A stretch of DNA of 47,607 bases, from positions 1-47,607 of the forward strand of contig JAFGXP010000032.1 of the NCBI GenBank assembly GCA_016936535.1. Direction: 5' to 3'. Made by a program: the position numbers and the translations under genes. Source of the stretch: Thiotrichales bacterium. GTDB taxonomy: Bacteria; Pseudomonadota; Gammaproteobacteria; Thiomicrospirales; Thiomicrospiraceae. The stretch's first letter is position 1, and each line of letters opens with the position of its first letter. The notes under the pieces were generated by a model. The model did not search any database. It was not told where the DNA came from and saw only the letters and a program-made list of their open reading frames with translations. This document shows, in pieces, positions 24,364 to 33,264 of this stretch.

Positions 24364-25290
24364 TTATGGCTGGGGGCTGTAGATGTTTTTAAGATAGGTT
24401 TCGATTGGGTCGCGGTAGATGAAGTCTAAAAATGCCAAACTGACCGCATCCAACTGTTTTTTGTCGGCATAGGCGCAGAACCAATGCTGCACAACCGGAA
24501 AATCTTCTACTTCAAGCCGAATTAAATGCCCAGTATGTTCTTCCAAGCGAAAGGCATCGGCGGACAATACCCCAATTCCTAACCCCGCCATAATCGACTG
24601 TTTGATAAGGGCATAACTTCCCAGTTCCATAAATGGGGTGAGGCTTAGGCCGGCTTCGACAAAGACTCGGTCCACCGCTTGGCGGATGCTGGTTTCCGGT
24701 GGCGGCAAAATCCATGCTTGACGCTGCAGGCTATGCAGGCTCAGTTTGCCATGCTGACTTAATCGACTGTTGGCCGCGGCAACCACCGCTAGGGTTTGTT
24801 GCATGAAAGGTTGAAAATGCACCGGCAAACCGGCGTGGATGCGTCCAGTAATGACCAAAGGATGCTGCTGCGTGCGCAGACTGGCGAGCATTGCTTCCTT
24901 GTTCAGCAGGCTCAATTGGGGGCGCACTTTGGGATGCAGTTTCAGAAATTCCGCGACTAAGAATGGGAGAAAGTATTTGCTGGCCGAGACCCCGGCAATC
25001 ACTAAATCACCTTCGAGTTCGCTGTGCTGAAGGCGCAGATGGGTATTGAGGTTGTCAAACTCTTCAAGTAGGGTGCGAAAGCTGTGATAAGTGCGCTCGC
25101 CGATGGGCGTCAGGTAGATTTTGCGCCCAACTATTTCCAGCAAAGGATCGCCAAGCGTTTCGGCCAGTTTTTTGAATTGGCTGGAAACCGCGGGTTGCGA
25201 AATGGCCAGTTCTTTTGCCGCTTTGGTAAAACTTTTGTGGCGGGCTACGGCTTCAAACAGGCGAATTTGGTTAAAGGTGATATTGAGCAT
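24364..25290 (-). CDS. LysR-type regulator at the end of the cbb cluster (CbbR-like)
   Basis: The conserved LysR N-terminus begins at ATG 25290 (M-L-N-I-T-F-N-Q-I-R-L-F-E-A-V-A-R), giving 308 residues. ATG 25359 overlaps the upstream stop as ATGAATAA and would add 23 atypical residues; neither has a strong ribosome site. The helix-turn-helix is S-F-T-K-A-A-K-E-L-A-I-S-Q-P-A-V-S-S-Q-F, and the rest is a LysR substrate-binding domain. Position after cbbQ-cbbO-orf on the same strand suggests a CbbR-like regulator of carbon-fixation genes, perhaps at another locus, sensing a Calvin-cycle metabolite. A role in ectoine regulation cannot be excluded, since ectA lies downstream. Confidence 0.87.
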   Translation of the reverse strand: MLNITFNQIRLFEAVARHKSFTKAAKELAISQPAVSSQFKKLAETLGDPLLEIVGRKIYLTPIGERTYHSFRTLLEEFDNLNTHLRLQHSELEGDLVIAGVSASKYFLPFLVAEFLKLHPKVRPQLSLLNKEAMLASLRTQQHPLVITGRIHAGLPVHFQPFMQQTLAVVAAANSRLSQHGKLSLHSLQRQAWILPPPETSIRQAVDRVFVEAGLSLTPFMELGSYALIKQSIMAGLGIGVLSADAFRLEEHTGHLIRLEVEDFPVVQHWFCAYADKKQLDAVSLAFLDFIYRDPIETYLKNIYSPQP

Positions 25291-25351
25291 GGGCCAACCG
25301 TCGGCGAAAACAAATGTGCCTATTTTACGGATTGACGAAGCAAATGCCGAT

Positions 25352-25753
25352 TTATTCATGCTGCCCGAATCGGTAGGCCTCGGTCAAGGCGGCAAAAAGC
25401 GCTGGGCTGGGTTCAAGGCCAAATTGCATTGCTAAGGGCTGCAAACGCCAAGTTGGTTCAAGACCTTGATAGTGTTTAAGAAAGGTGTGGATGGGTAAAG
25501 GTAAGGGGGGAAGATGCGCAATCAAGGCTTCGGGAACCGCCACCACATCGATTGGAGCGCTCTCCATGACTTCGTATTCGTAAGCATAGGCATTCAGTTG
25601 CTGCTGTTCCGCCAAGCGTCTTGGCAGGACCGAACAAAAGGCATGGGAATCCTCGATTCGCCACGGCAAGGGTAAAGTGCTTTGGTAACAGTGGTGTTGG
25701 CCGCGAAAATCGAAGCGCAGTTCGACCGTAAAATACAACCGATTTTTTTCCAT
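25352..25753 (-). CDS. Conserved-looking protein of unknown function in cbb operon
   Basis: The gene lies 11 bases after cbbO on the same strand, and its stop overlaps a possible lysR start. The 133-residue product has no signal peptide or membrane segment. It reads as a small mixed alpha/beta protein: Y-F-T-V-E-L-R-F-D-F-R-G-Q-H-H at the N-terminus, a Glu/Asp-rich Y-E-Y-E-V-M-E-S, a proline-rich L-P-P-L-P-L-P-I-H and a helical C-terminus. I recognise no family. Tight packing between cbbO and lysR suggests a part in RuBisCO activation, assembly or its regulation; this is inference from position only. Confidence 0.75.
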   Translation of the reverse strand: MEKNRLYFTVELRFDFRGQHHCYQSTLPLPWRIEDSHAFCSVLPRRLAEQQQLNAYAYEYEVMESAPIDVVAVPEALIAHLPPLPLPIHTFLKHYQGLEPTWRLQPLAMQFGLEPSPALFAALTEAYRFGQHE

Positions 25754-25764
25754 TGAAAATCCGT

Positions 25765-28032
25765 TTAATGTGTCAATTTGATAAACAGCTGTGTCAGTTG
25801 CTGCGGTAGGCGTTCAATTCGATCGATGATGCTGTAGTGGTGGCCAAAAATCCGTTCAACGTAAGCATCCGCCTGTCGATCTAAGGTGATGCCATAGCAA
25901 AAAATGCCCTGCTCGGCCAGTTCTTGCACAGCCTTGCGCGCATCTTCGGTCAGTGCCATCGGTTCATGGACATCAATATCTGCTGGTTCACCATCGGTCA
26001 ATACCAGCAACAGCTTTTTCTCAGTAGGGCGAGGCGCCAAGTAGCGTCCTGCATGACGCAGGGCCGCACCCATTCGAGTGGAGTATTGGGCTTGCAGTGC
26101 ACCCAGTCGCGCTTTGACCGGTGAGTCCCAAGCTTCATTAAAACCTTTAATATGGTGAAAGCGCACCTCATGCCGAGTATTGGAGTGAAAAGCGCAAATG
26201 GCAAACGGATCACCGAGCTGGTCAATCGCCCAGGCTAAAAGCGCGACCGATTCTTCGCTGAGATCGAGCAGGGTTTGTCCTGTGGCGTCAATTTTTTGAT
26301 TTAGGGATTCGGATAAATCCAGTAGCAGCGTTACGGATAAGGAGCGACCATTGGTTTGCTGATGAGTGTTGATGCGCGGGTCAGGGGTTAAGCCGCTTCG
26401 AAAATCAATCAGCGAGCGCAGTGCAATATCCAAGTCCAACTCCGTGCCATCTTCTTGAAAACGCAAGCGTTGTTTGTGTTGGGGTTTGAGCAGGTCGAGC
26501 TGTCTTTTGAGCTGTTTGGCCAGTCTCTGGTGCTTGACTAGGCGCTGGTCGATTTTGTGTGGGTCGCCAGCCGGTTGCAAGCGTTCATAGACCGTGGCCC
26601 AATCCAACCGATAGTCTTGGTGAGCCGCATCCCACTCCGGATAGGAACGCGGCGGTAAACTGTCGGCGCTTTCAACCCATTTTTCATCGGACTCATATTC
26701 GTTGAGATGGCTATCTTCCGCCTCATCGCGTTCTTCGTGATGAATCCAAAGACAGCGATTGTCATCTCGATAAGGGATTTCGGTGTCGGCAAAAAATACC
26801 CGCATTTGGCTGTCGGAGGGGCAACGGCTTTTCACAAAATAAGCGGCACCCAGCTCGACCATCTCAGCCGTTTGTGTCGCTTCGCCCTTGTCGGCCAGTA
26901 GTTGATTAAAGGCAGTGCGCGCCGCTTCAATCAGTGGGTCTTGTGGATCAAAATCGGCATTCAGTAGCGCCATGGATAAGCGCGTGGCGCGGTAGCGTAA
27001 ACAGGATTCGCGTTCTGTGTTGCATGCCCCCAGTGCGGGTAGCGGATGCAATGCCAAAAACCAAGAGCATAGGCCGGGATAGCGTGCCATTGCTAAGCGA
27101 TCCACCCGTGCATCCTCAAAAGTTTGGATAAACAGCTGCATTTGTGGTGCGTAGTTATCGGCCAACAAAGGGCGGCTCCAGCGTTGATGCGCCAACAGGT
27201 GCGCTAAGGTCGCGCGGTAGCAATTTTCAGCACTCAGATGCGGGTGTGGTGCGAGTAAATCAGGCAGGCGTAATCCCTTGCTATCCAGGTAGGGCAAGGG
27301 TTTGCGCAGATGATCTTGTAGGGTGGAGTAGGTCAAACAGGGTAAGTCGGTTTGCCAAAGTGCCTGCTGAAACAGCTGCATTTTACGTTCGATGTCTTTA
27401 AAGAGCACGCCGCTGCGTTGGCGTAAGAGCGCGCTGCGGGCTTCGGCAGAGCGCAAGGCAAAATAAGCCTGTTGTGCTTCAGGCTGTTCGGCATAGTCGC
27501 GTAAGCCAATCGCTATCCAATTTTTTAGCCCTTGCAGTGACAGCTTTTGCATCAGCAGCGGCATACTGCTGAGCAGCTGGGTCAAGCTGGTGCTGGGATA
27601 AATGGTCGAATGGGCATGAATTCTGGGACTGCTTTGGGTAATGTGCTGTTCGAGCAGTTGCAGATATTGCTCCAAAGCTTCGGCTGTGTCCAACCGTTGC
27701 GCCACCGTGTGCAAGGTTTGCAAAAAGGCCGCGAGGTTCTGGGCATTTGGGCTGCGCGCCAAACGAAAAGCAAAATCGGCACAGAGTTTCATCGCAGCCG
27801 GACCAAGATGCGCGGCGATCGCCGGCATCTCTTGCAAAAACAGCTGTACCGGCTCGGCACCGCGACCCATTTTGCATAGCCGAGCAGCAGCTTGCAGATA
27901 GACCTCAAGTGTTTCATTGGATAACTGCTGCTGCGCCTGATGCCAGCAGTCAGGAAAAATCGAAACCACACTGGGAAACGCGCAATTAAGTTGGCGTTGT
28001 GCTTGCTCTAGAAGGGAAATGTCAATCGACAT
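25765..28032 (-). CDS. cbbO: RuBisCO activase subunit CbbO (von Willebrand factor A domain)
   Basis: The start is ATG 28032 with GGATAGG upstream; the cbbQ stop lies inside that ribosome site, so translation is coupled. The 755-residue protein has a long alpha-helical N-terminal region, an acidic linker (about 430-455) and a C-terminal VWA domain with the metal-ion motif D-L-S-E-S at about residues 572-576 and a later L-T-D-G-E-P-A-D. CbbO is the adaptor of the CbbQ/CbbO activase: it binds inhibited RuBisCO through the VWA domain while the CbbQ AAA+ hexamer remodels it to release inhibitory sugar phosphates. Length matches CbbO proteins. Confidence 0.94.
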   Translation of the reverse strand: MSIDISLLEQAQRQLNCAFPSVVSIFPDCWHQAQQQLSNETLEVYLQAAARLCKMGRGAEPVQLFLQEMPAIAAHLGPAAMKLCADFAFRLARSPNAQNLAAFLQTLHTVAQRLDTAEALEQYLQLLEQHITQSSPRIHAHSTIYPSTSLTQLLSSMPLLMQKLSLQGLKNWIAIGLRDYAEQPEAQQAYFALRSAEARSALLRQRSGVLFKDIERKMQLFQQALWQTDLPCLTYSTLQDHLRKPLPYLDSKGLRLPDLLAPHPHLSAENCYRATLAHLLAHQRWSRPLLADNYAPQMQLFIQTFEDARVDRLAMARYPGLCSWFLALHPLPALGACNTERESCLRYRATRLSMALLNADFDPQDPLIEAARTAFNQLLADKGEATQTAEMVELGAAYFVKSRCPSDSQMRVFFADTEIPYRDDNRCLWIHHEERDEAEDSHLNEYESDEKWVESADSLPPRSYPEWDAAHQDYRLDWATVYERLQPAGDPHKIDQRLVKHQRLAKQLKRQLDLLKPQHKQRLRFQEDGTELDLDIALRSLIDFRSGLTPDPRINTHQQTNGRSLSVTLLLDLSESLNQKIDATGQTLLDLSEESVALLAWAIDQLGDPFAICAFHSNTRHEVRFHHIKGFNEAWDSPVKARLGALQAQYSTRMGAALRHAGRYLAPRPTEKKLLLVLTDGEPADIDVHEPMALTEDARKAVQELAEQGIFCYGITLDRQADAYVERIFGHHYSIIDRIERLPQQLTQLFIKLTH

Positions 28033-28036
28033 GGGC

Positions 28037-28837
28037 CTATCCAAAAATCAAATCAATGGCATTATCGAGACTGTCGCGAATATCGGCATCGTCAGTAATC
28101 GGTCTCACCAGCGCCATTCGACAGGCGGCAATTGGGGCGATGCCTTGGCCAATCAGGGTGGCGGCATAAACCAAAAGACGGGTTGAAATGCCCTCGTCCA
28201 AACCGTGGCCTTTGAGTTGACGGGCTGCCTCGGCAACTTGAACCAGTTTGCGGCAGGTGTCGGCCTCTAAGTGGCTCTCTTTTTGCAAAATTTGGACTTC
28301 GATGTCTGCGGCTGGGTAATCAAACTCCAATGCGCAGAAGCGCTGTTTGGTCGAAGGTTTGAGGTCTTTCATCACATTCTGGTAGCCGGGGTTATAGGAA
28401 ATCACCAGCTGAAAATCCGGATGTGCTTTTATTAGCTCGCCTTTTTTGTCTAAAGGCAGTTCACGACGATGGTCGGTTAGAGCATGAATCACCACCATGG
28501 TGTCTTGACGTGCTTCAACCACTTCATCCAAATAACAAATTGCGCCATAACGTGCCGCTAAGGTGAGCGGGCCGTCCACCCAGCGGGTGCCGTTGGCATC
28601 CAAGAGATAGCGTCCGACTAAATCTGAGGCGGTAATGTCCTCATTGCACGAAACAGTCATTAAAGGTCTGTTTAAGCGCCACGCCATATGCTCAACAAAA
28701 CGCGATTTACCGCAGCCGGTTGGCCCTTTGACCATCACCGGTAAGCGTGCGGCATAGGCGGCTTCGTAAAGCGCAATTTCGTCGTCTTGTACTTGATAAA
28801 AGGGTTCTTGAAGAGGGCGGTAGCTGGAAAGATCCAT
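28037..28837 (-). CDS. cbbQ: RuBisCO activase AAA+ ATPase CbbQ
   Basis: ATG 28837 (M-D-L-S-S-Y-R-P-L) matches the family N-terminus and has GAGA 7 bases upstream; ATG 28849 is four codons earlier. The 266-residue MoxR-type AAA+ protein has Walker A G-P-T-G-C-G-K-S at 38-45, Walker B Y-L-D-E with Asp104-Glu105, and sensor-like V-I-S-Y-N-P-G-Y. It hydrolyses ATP in a hexamer and, with CbbO, reactivates RuBisCO blocked by tight-binding sugar phosphates. Q2O2-type activases work on form II enzymes, which fits the cbbM gene directly upstream. A terminator-like hairpin separates it from cbbM. Confidence 0.95.
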   Translation of the reverse strand: MDLSSYRPLQEPFYQVQDDEIALYEAAYAARLPVMVKGPTGCGKSRFVEHMAWRLNRPLMTVSCNEDITASDLVGRYLLDANGTRWVDGPLTLAARYGAICYLDEVVEARQDTMVVIHALTDHRRELPLDKKGELIKAHPDFQLVISYNPGYQNVMKDLKPSTKQRFCALEFDYPAADIEVQILQKESHLEADTCRKLVQVAEAARQLKGHGLDEGISTRLLVYAATLIGQGIAPIAACRMALVRPITDDADIRDSLDNAIDLIFG

Positions 28838-28908
28838 AGCGGTTCTCATTCTGTGAGTAAAAGAAAAGTGGTTTTGGCAAACCGATGGGTTTGGCAAAAA
28901 CACCTTCT

Positions 28909-28932
28909 AAAAAAAACCCACCAAGCGGTGGG
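28909..28932 (-). terminator. Terminator or attenuator between cbbM and cbbQ
   Basis: On the minus strand CCCACC-GCTT-GGTGGG is followed by eight T, a compact GC-rich intrinsic terminator 34 bases after the cbbM stop. It probably ends most cbbM transcripts while letting some through to cbbQ-cbbO, giving far more RuBisCO than activase. Confidence 0.9.
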
Positions 28933-28965
28933 GTCAAGGCACATTGCTTTGAAAAAGCCGATCGG

Positions 28966-30345
28966 CTATTTATGCACGCCCAATTTTTCGCGCCAACCTG
29001 GATAGATTTTGTCGGCATCGTGTGGGAAAGAGGCAAATGCACGCGCAAACTCTGGGTGGTCTTTGGCAAATTCCACTGGGTCTGCACCGGCTTTCCAGCA
29101 CTCATAAGATTGACGAAGAGAGATTGCCCCTGCAGCGGGCGAGTCGATGTGACCGTAAGCACCGCCGCCAGAAGTGTTAATCACATTGCCGTGGCCTAAG
29201 TTTTCAAAGAAACCAGGCAGACGTAACGCATTCATCCCACCGGAAATAATCGGTGTGGTTGGTTTGGTGCCATTCCATTTTTGGAAGAAGACTGGGCCTT
29301 GGCATTCGTCGCGTTCAATCATGTAAGCAATGTGTTTATCCGATGCATCGCCTTCCATTTTGCCGTAGCCCATTGTGCCAACGTGGATGCCCGATGCCCC
29401 TTGCAAACGTGATAGCTTCGCTAGGACAAAAGCGGTATAGCCGCGTTTGGCAGAGGGTGATGTCACCGCACCATGACCGGCACGGTGATAGTGCAAGTAT
29501 TGGCTTGGGTAGTTACGGCGAGCGGTGGTAATCATTCCAGGGCCGCCAACATAACCATCAACTAGAAAGGCGACATTCGGTGCAAATTCACCAAAGGCTT
29601 CCAAAATGTAGTCTGCGCGGTACAGCATTTCATAATGATCATCGGCGGTGATGTTGGCCGAGAACAGCTTGGCTTGCCCCGTTTCGTCTTGAGCGCGTTT
29701 CATCGCATCCACAACCAGCGGAATGACTTTTTTCATTGGGCAGAAGGTCTGATTGCCTTGAGGTTCATCGTTTTTGATGAAGTCGCCACCCAGCCAGAAA
29801 TCGTAAGCCGCCTTGGCAAAAGGTTCTGGACGCAAGCCTAATTTGGGTTTGATGATGGTTCCTGCAATATAGCCACCATCAACAATCGGACGACCCAGAA
29901 TTCGCCATAAATCAGAAATGTCAGTTGCCGGGCGGTCATAGAGGTGCAGTTTGGTCTCTGGAACCCAGAAATCGATCATTTTTAGGCTTTCAACGTCGCC
30001 CATACCTTGGTTATTGCCAATCGCTAGGGTGAGAAACGAAACCAACATGGTTTTGCCATCGGTGCCATTGCGATCAAACAGTTCAAAAGGGTAGGCGATT
30101 TTCACGAGGCCGGAGGCTTCATCAATGTCATACACCAAAGCATCCACGCCACGAGTGAAATCATCCGTAGTCGAAACGGTAACGTTGGTTCCGGTTGATG
30201 ATTCAGCGGCCACATGTGAAGCCACTTCTAAAAAGCCGTAACCGGCAGCAGGAATCAAGGTGTAGGCCACAAGCACGTGGTTTTGTCCTTTCATCAATTC
30301 GGCTTCGGTTAATTCTAAATTGGAATAACGATCTGACTGATCCAT
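28966..30345 (-). CDS. cbbM: Form II RuBisCO (ribulose-bisphosphate carboxylase)
   Basis: The start is ATG 30345, preceded by AAGAGGAA; an upstream extension in frame is noncoding. The product has 459 residues, the form II size, without a small subunit. All key residues fall at the Rhodospirillum rubrum numbers: Lys166 (G-T-I-I-K-P-K), the carbamylated Lys191 with Asp193 and Glu194 (F-I-K-N-D-E-P), His287 and Lys329 (G-K-M). It fixes CO2 onto ribulose-1,5-bisphosphate in the Calvin cycle. Form II enzymes suit high CO2 and low O2. It is first in cbbM-cbbQ-cbbO-orf-lysR, divergent from cbbR. Confidence 0.98.
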   Translation of the reverse strand: MDQSDRYSNLELTEAELMKGQNHVLVAYTLIPAAGYGFLEVASHVAAESSTGTNVTVSTTDDFTRGVDALVYDIDEASGLVKIAYPFELFDRNGTDGKTMLVSFLTLAIGNNQGMGDVESLKMIDFWVPETKLHLYDRPATDISDLWRILGRPIVDGGYIAGTIIKPKLGLRPEPFAKAAYDFWLGGDFIKNDEPQGNQTFCPMKKVIPLVVDAMKRAQDETGQAKLFSANITADDHYEMLYRADYILEAFGEFAPNVAFLVDGYVGGPGMITTARRNYPSQYLHYHRAGHGAVTSPSAKRGYTAFVLAKLSRLQGASGIHVGTMGYGKMEGDASDKHIAYMIERDECQGPVFFQKWNGTKPTTPIISGGMNALRLPGFFENLGHGNVINTSGGGAYGHIDSPAAGAISLRQSYECWKAGADPVEFAKDHPEFARAFASFPHDADKIYPGWREKLGVHK

Positions 30346-30411
30346 CAAGGTTCCTCTTAGGAAAGTAAACGTAAAAAAGCGGAAGAAATCCGATGTGCGA
30401 AGTGTATTTTG

Positions 30412-30467
30412 TTTACAGATATAAGTAAAATTGTAAATTACGATAGATTTAATAACCAATAGGTTAT
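30412..30467. promoter_or_regulatory. cbbM-cbbR intergenic operator region
   Basis: The 126-base gap between divergent cbbM and cbbR contains TTTAC-N8-GTAAA at 30412-30429 and a perfect ATAACC-AATA-GGTTAT at 30452-30467. The second fits the reported CbbR half-site form TNA-N7/8-TNA (TAA-N8-TTA). It lies beside the cbbR start and overlaps its first possible ATG, so CbbR probably represses itself and activates cbbM from here. Confidence 0.6.
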
Positions 30468-30471
30468 GTTA

Positions 30472-31359
30472 ATGCAGATTACCTTGCGCCAATTACAGGT
30501 CTTTTTAAAAGTTGCCCAGCATCTTAGCTACACCGCGGCGGCCGAAAAGTTATTTATGAGTCAGCCGGCTGTGTCGAAACAGGTTCAGCAATTGGAAGCT
30601 CAGGTTGGGCTGGCGCTGTTTGAACGGATGGGCAAACGAATTTATCTCAGTGCCGCAGGTGAGCGCCTGCAAGACTACGCCCAGCGGATTCTGCAACAGG
30701 TGGCTGAGGCGAAAACTGAAATGGTTGCGCTACGTGGCGGATTTCAAGGTTGCTTAAAAGTGGCGGTGGCTACGACTGCCAGCGCCTTTGCGATTGAAAT
30801 GCTGGGCCAGTTTCGTCAATCTTATCCGCAGGTGGATTTTGAATTTGAGGTGGCCAACCGCCAAAGCTTGCTCAAAAGTTTGGAAACGAATTTAGTTGAT
30901 TTGGTGATTATGGGCTTGCCACCGGAACCTTCGCCGTTCAGTGCCGAGCCTTTTATGCAGAATCCGCTGGTGTTTATTGCGCCGCCAAACCACCGTTTGC
31001 TCGGCAAACCCTTATCGCTTGCCGATTTGGCTAAAGAACGGTTTGTTGCGCGCGAAGAGGGGTCAGGTACTCGTCAGGCAATGGAGAAGTTTTTTCAGGC
31101 GCAGGGGCAGACTGTAAAAATTGGCACCCTTTTTAATTCAAATGATGCCATTAAGAGTGCCGTTATCTCAGGGTTAGGATTGGCGTTGGTGTCGATTCAT
31201 ACGATTCGTGATGAGCTAGAACATCAACGTTTAGCGTTGTTGCAGGTCGAACATGCTCCCATTCAACGCTACTGGTATTTGGTGCATCATAAAGACAAAA
31301 GACTTTCAGCCGTGGCTGAAACATTTCGCGCGTTTGTTTTAGAAAAAACGGCGGTCTGA
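30472..31359 (+). CDS. cbbR: LysR-type RuBisCO regulator CbbR
   Basis: Two in-frame ATGs exist; 30472 has AGG 8 bases upstream and begins M-Q-I-T-L-R-Q-L-Q-V-F, the usual CbbR start, while ATG 30466 lies in a palindrome. The 295-residue protein has the LysR winged helix (Y-T-A-A-A-E-K-L-F-M-S-Q-P-A-V-S-K-Q-V) and a two-lobe effector domain (A-R-E-E-G-S-G-T-R-Q-A-M-E, then S-N-D-A-I-K-S-A-V-I-S-G-L-G), a strong CbbR-like match. It should activate cbbM in response to metabolites such as RuBP or NADPH. It is divergent from cbbM, the classic arrangement. Confidence 0.93.
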   Translation: MQITLRQLQVFLKVAQHLSYTAAAEKLFMSQPAVSKQVQQLEAQVGLALFERMGKRIYLSAAGERLQDYAQRILQQVAEAKTEMVALRGGFQGCLKVAVATTASAFAIEMLGQFRQSYPQVDFEFEVANRQSLLKSLETNLVDLVIMGLPPEPSPFSAEPFMQNPLVFIAPPNHRLLGKPLSLADLAKERFVAREEGSGTRQAMEKFFQAQGQTVKIGTLFNSNDAIKSAVISGLGLALVSIHTIRDELEHQRLALLQVEHAPIQRYWYLVHHKDKRLSAVAETFRAFVLEKTAV

Positions 31360-31391
31360 ATCGGCGGAAACATCGCTTAGATTAGTGTGCC

Positions 31392-32255
31392 TTAGTTTGC
31401 GACGATGGGCGATTTGTGTGCCCGAAAAAAGCGCCAGATTAAGGCGCTGGCATCTAGATTTTGGCTGGTTAAACGTTTGGGCATGGTCGCCGATCCCGGC
31501 CAAGTATGTCCCTTGCCTTGTATCGTAAAGAGTTGAACCTCCGGTTCACCCGGCCAAACTTGGCCTAAGATTTCGTTTTGCTGATAAATCGTAAGCGGCT
31601 TAGCCACCGCCCGATTGGTTTTGACCCAAAAATTCACCCACTGCATCACGCCGGCCAGCGGGTCGCGACCGGCAAAAGGCACAATTTTATCAGCGGTACC
31701 ATGCACCGCAAGCACGGGCAGTGGACTCCGAGCTTGCCAAGCGTCCAGATTGTAAAAAGCGCCGGCAACTGTGGCTAGGGCTGCAATCCGTTCGCCCATT
31801 TGTATCGCTAGGAGGTTGGCCATGCCTGCACCATTGGAGAGGCCGGTAAGATAAATTCGTTGAGCATCAATGCGATACGTTTGCTGCAACCTTTGCAGAA
31901 GCTCTTGGGTAAAAGACAGTTCCGCATGCCAATCCTCGTCGGGCTTAGTGTGCCAGTGGCTTATGCCAAAACGCGTAGGTCGTGCTTGCGGATAAACCAC
32001 AATGAACCCTTGTTGATCGGCCAGAGTCGAAAAAGCACTGAGCGTTTCCTGCTCTTCGGCCGAGCTGCCCAAACCATGAAAATTCAAGACCAACGCCAAA
32101 GCGTTGGTTGGCATGGGTTTGGGCAGATGTAACCGATAGTAGCGAGTTTCCTGTCCGATCTGAATAGTTTGCAAATCGCTTGCCGCTTGCGCGGCCGCAC
32201 TGACCAGCAAGAATCCGAATAATCCCAATAACCGAATCCAAAACAACCTGTTCAT
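31392..32255 (-). CDS. Secreted esterase of the PHB depolymerase/feruloyl esterase (LpqC) family
   Basis: The 287-residue protein has a Sec signal peptide (about 1-24, cleaved after A-Q-A) and an alpha/beta-hydrolase fold: oxyanion region L-N-F-H-G-L-G, nucleophile serine in G-L-S-N-G-A-G, acid in H-G-T-A-D-K-I-V-P and histidine in G-K-G-H-T-W-P-G. This is the single-domain poly(3-hydroxybutyrate) depolymerase / feruloyl-esterase-like group, exported to periplasm or medium. The real substrate is uncertain; no carbohydrate- or polymer-binding domain is attached. It lies 27 bases after another exported protein gene on the same strand, likely an operon. Confidence 0.88.
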   Translation of the reverse strand: MNRLFWIRLLGLFGFLLVSAAAQAASDLQTIQIGQETRYYRLHLPKPMPTNALALVLNFHGLGSSAEEQETLSAFSTLADQQGFIVVYPQARPTRFGISHWHTKPDEDWHAELSFTQELLQRLQQTYRIDAQRIYLTGLSNGAGMANLLAIQMGERIAALATVAGAFYNLDAWQARSPLPVLAVHGTADKIVPFAGRDPLAGVMQWVNFWVKTNRAVAKPLTIYQQNEILGQVWPGEPEVQLFTIQGKGHTWPGSATMPKRLTSQNLDASALIWRFFRAHKSPIVAN

Positions 32256-32282
32256 TATTTTCCCTTTTCAAACTGCAGTTTT

Positions 32283-33086
32283 TCATTGGGTTTGGCAGTT
32301 TTGGACAATTTTTTGGCCAAGTTGCGTCAGCCAGTCTCGGTAGTTCGCGGCTTTGGGATGACTCAGTTCGATGGTAAGCATCATTTCCGCTTGCAGTATG
32401 CTCAGGCTGGCAAGTCCGCTTGCAAACATCGGTGCACCAGGCGGATGGGTATGGGTTGGAGCAGGTTCGGTAAATTCTAAATAAGCCATTTCGCCAAGAT
32501 TGGGCAGTGCTTCATAGGTGGGCTTGGGCAGGGATTGCAATAGGCTTTGTGCTACTTGTTGTTCTGCTGGACTGAGTTCTTCACTGCCAAGCATGGCATC
32601 TTGCATCAGCTGTTGGCGCAGCTCAGAATCGTGCATCATTTGGAACAAGGCTTTGGGCGATTTGCCCTGCATTTTTGCTTGCCAAGCCGGCGGCAATTCT
32701 TCAATTTGTGCAGCCAAGTTTTTTTCATCTAGGCGCTGCACTTCCCAGCGCAACTCCATCGCATTAAACATCGCTTGTTGCATCATTTGCATCAATGCTT
32801 GCGGGTCGGGGTTTGAGCTTGATATGGGCGGTGATTGCGGGCTGAGACTATAGACGCAAGTGTAGCGAGGCACGGCACTTTCGTCATCCATTTCTGGGTG
32901 TGAAAGGGGTTGAAGATGTTGAAAATCAGCGGGCAAGGTTTGCTGCACTTGGTGCTCGCTGAGCAGTTGGCAGGGGTGTTTAAGCGCATTTTGTAAACAG
33001 GCTTGCAGAGGCTGAGCCTGTGCCGGCAGTACGCCTAGGCAAGCGAGAATGAAAATAGGACCGGTTTTGCGAAGTGTAAGGCGCAT
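32283..33086 (-). CDS. Exported protein of unknown function
   Basis: The ATG 33086 follows AGGAGACTCTG in good spacing. The 267-residue protein has a signal peptide ending A-Q-A (about residue 24) and a mature part with four cysteines (two near the N-terminus, one in Y-T-C-V-Y, one at the C-terminus: N-C-Q-T-Q), fit for two disulfides. The middle is Met/Gln-rich and helical (A-L-M-Q-M-M-Q-Q-A-M). No domain is recognised. It is probably cotranscribed with the esterase gene downstream. It is likely periplasmic. Confidence 0.75.
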   Translation of the reverse strand: MRLTLRKTGPIFILACLGVLPAQAQPLQACLQNALKHPCQLLSEHQVQQTLPADFQHLQPLSHPEMDDESAVPRYTCVYSLSPQSPPISSSNPDPQALMQMMQQAMFNAMELRWEVQRLDEKNLAAQIEELPPAWQAKMQGKSPKALFQMMHDSELRQQLMQDAMLGSEELSPAEQQVAQSLLQSLPKPTYEALPNLGEMAYLEFTEPAPTHTHPPGAPMFASGLASLSILQAEMMLTIELSHPKAANYRDWLTQLGQKIVQNCQTQ

Positions 33087-33264
33087 CAGAGTCTCCTAAA
33101 AGTAAGTCGGTGAGATTTTCTGATAGTAGCGCAAAATGACGTTTTGGAGGCGATAAAAAAGGCGTGAAAAGCATTAAAAAATCACTAAAAATGCGTGAAA
33201 TCAGGTTGGGTGAGCAGGGCGGCTAGCTGTGCTAGAATAAAACAATTTTTGAGCCATTGGAGCG

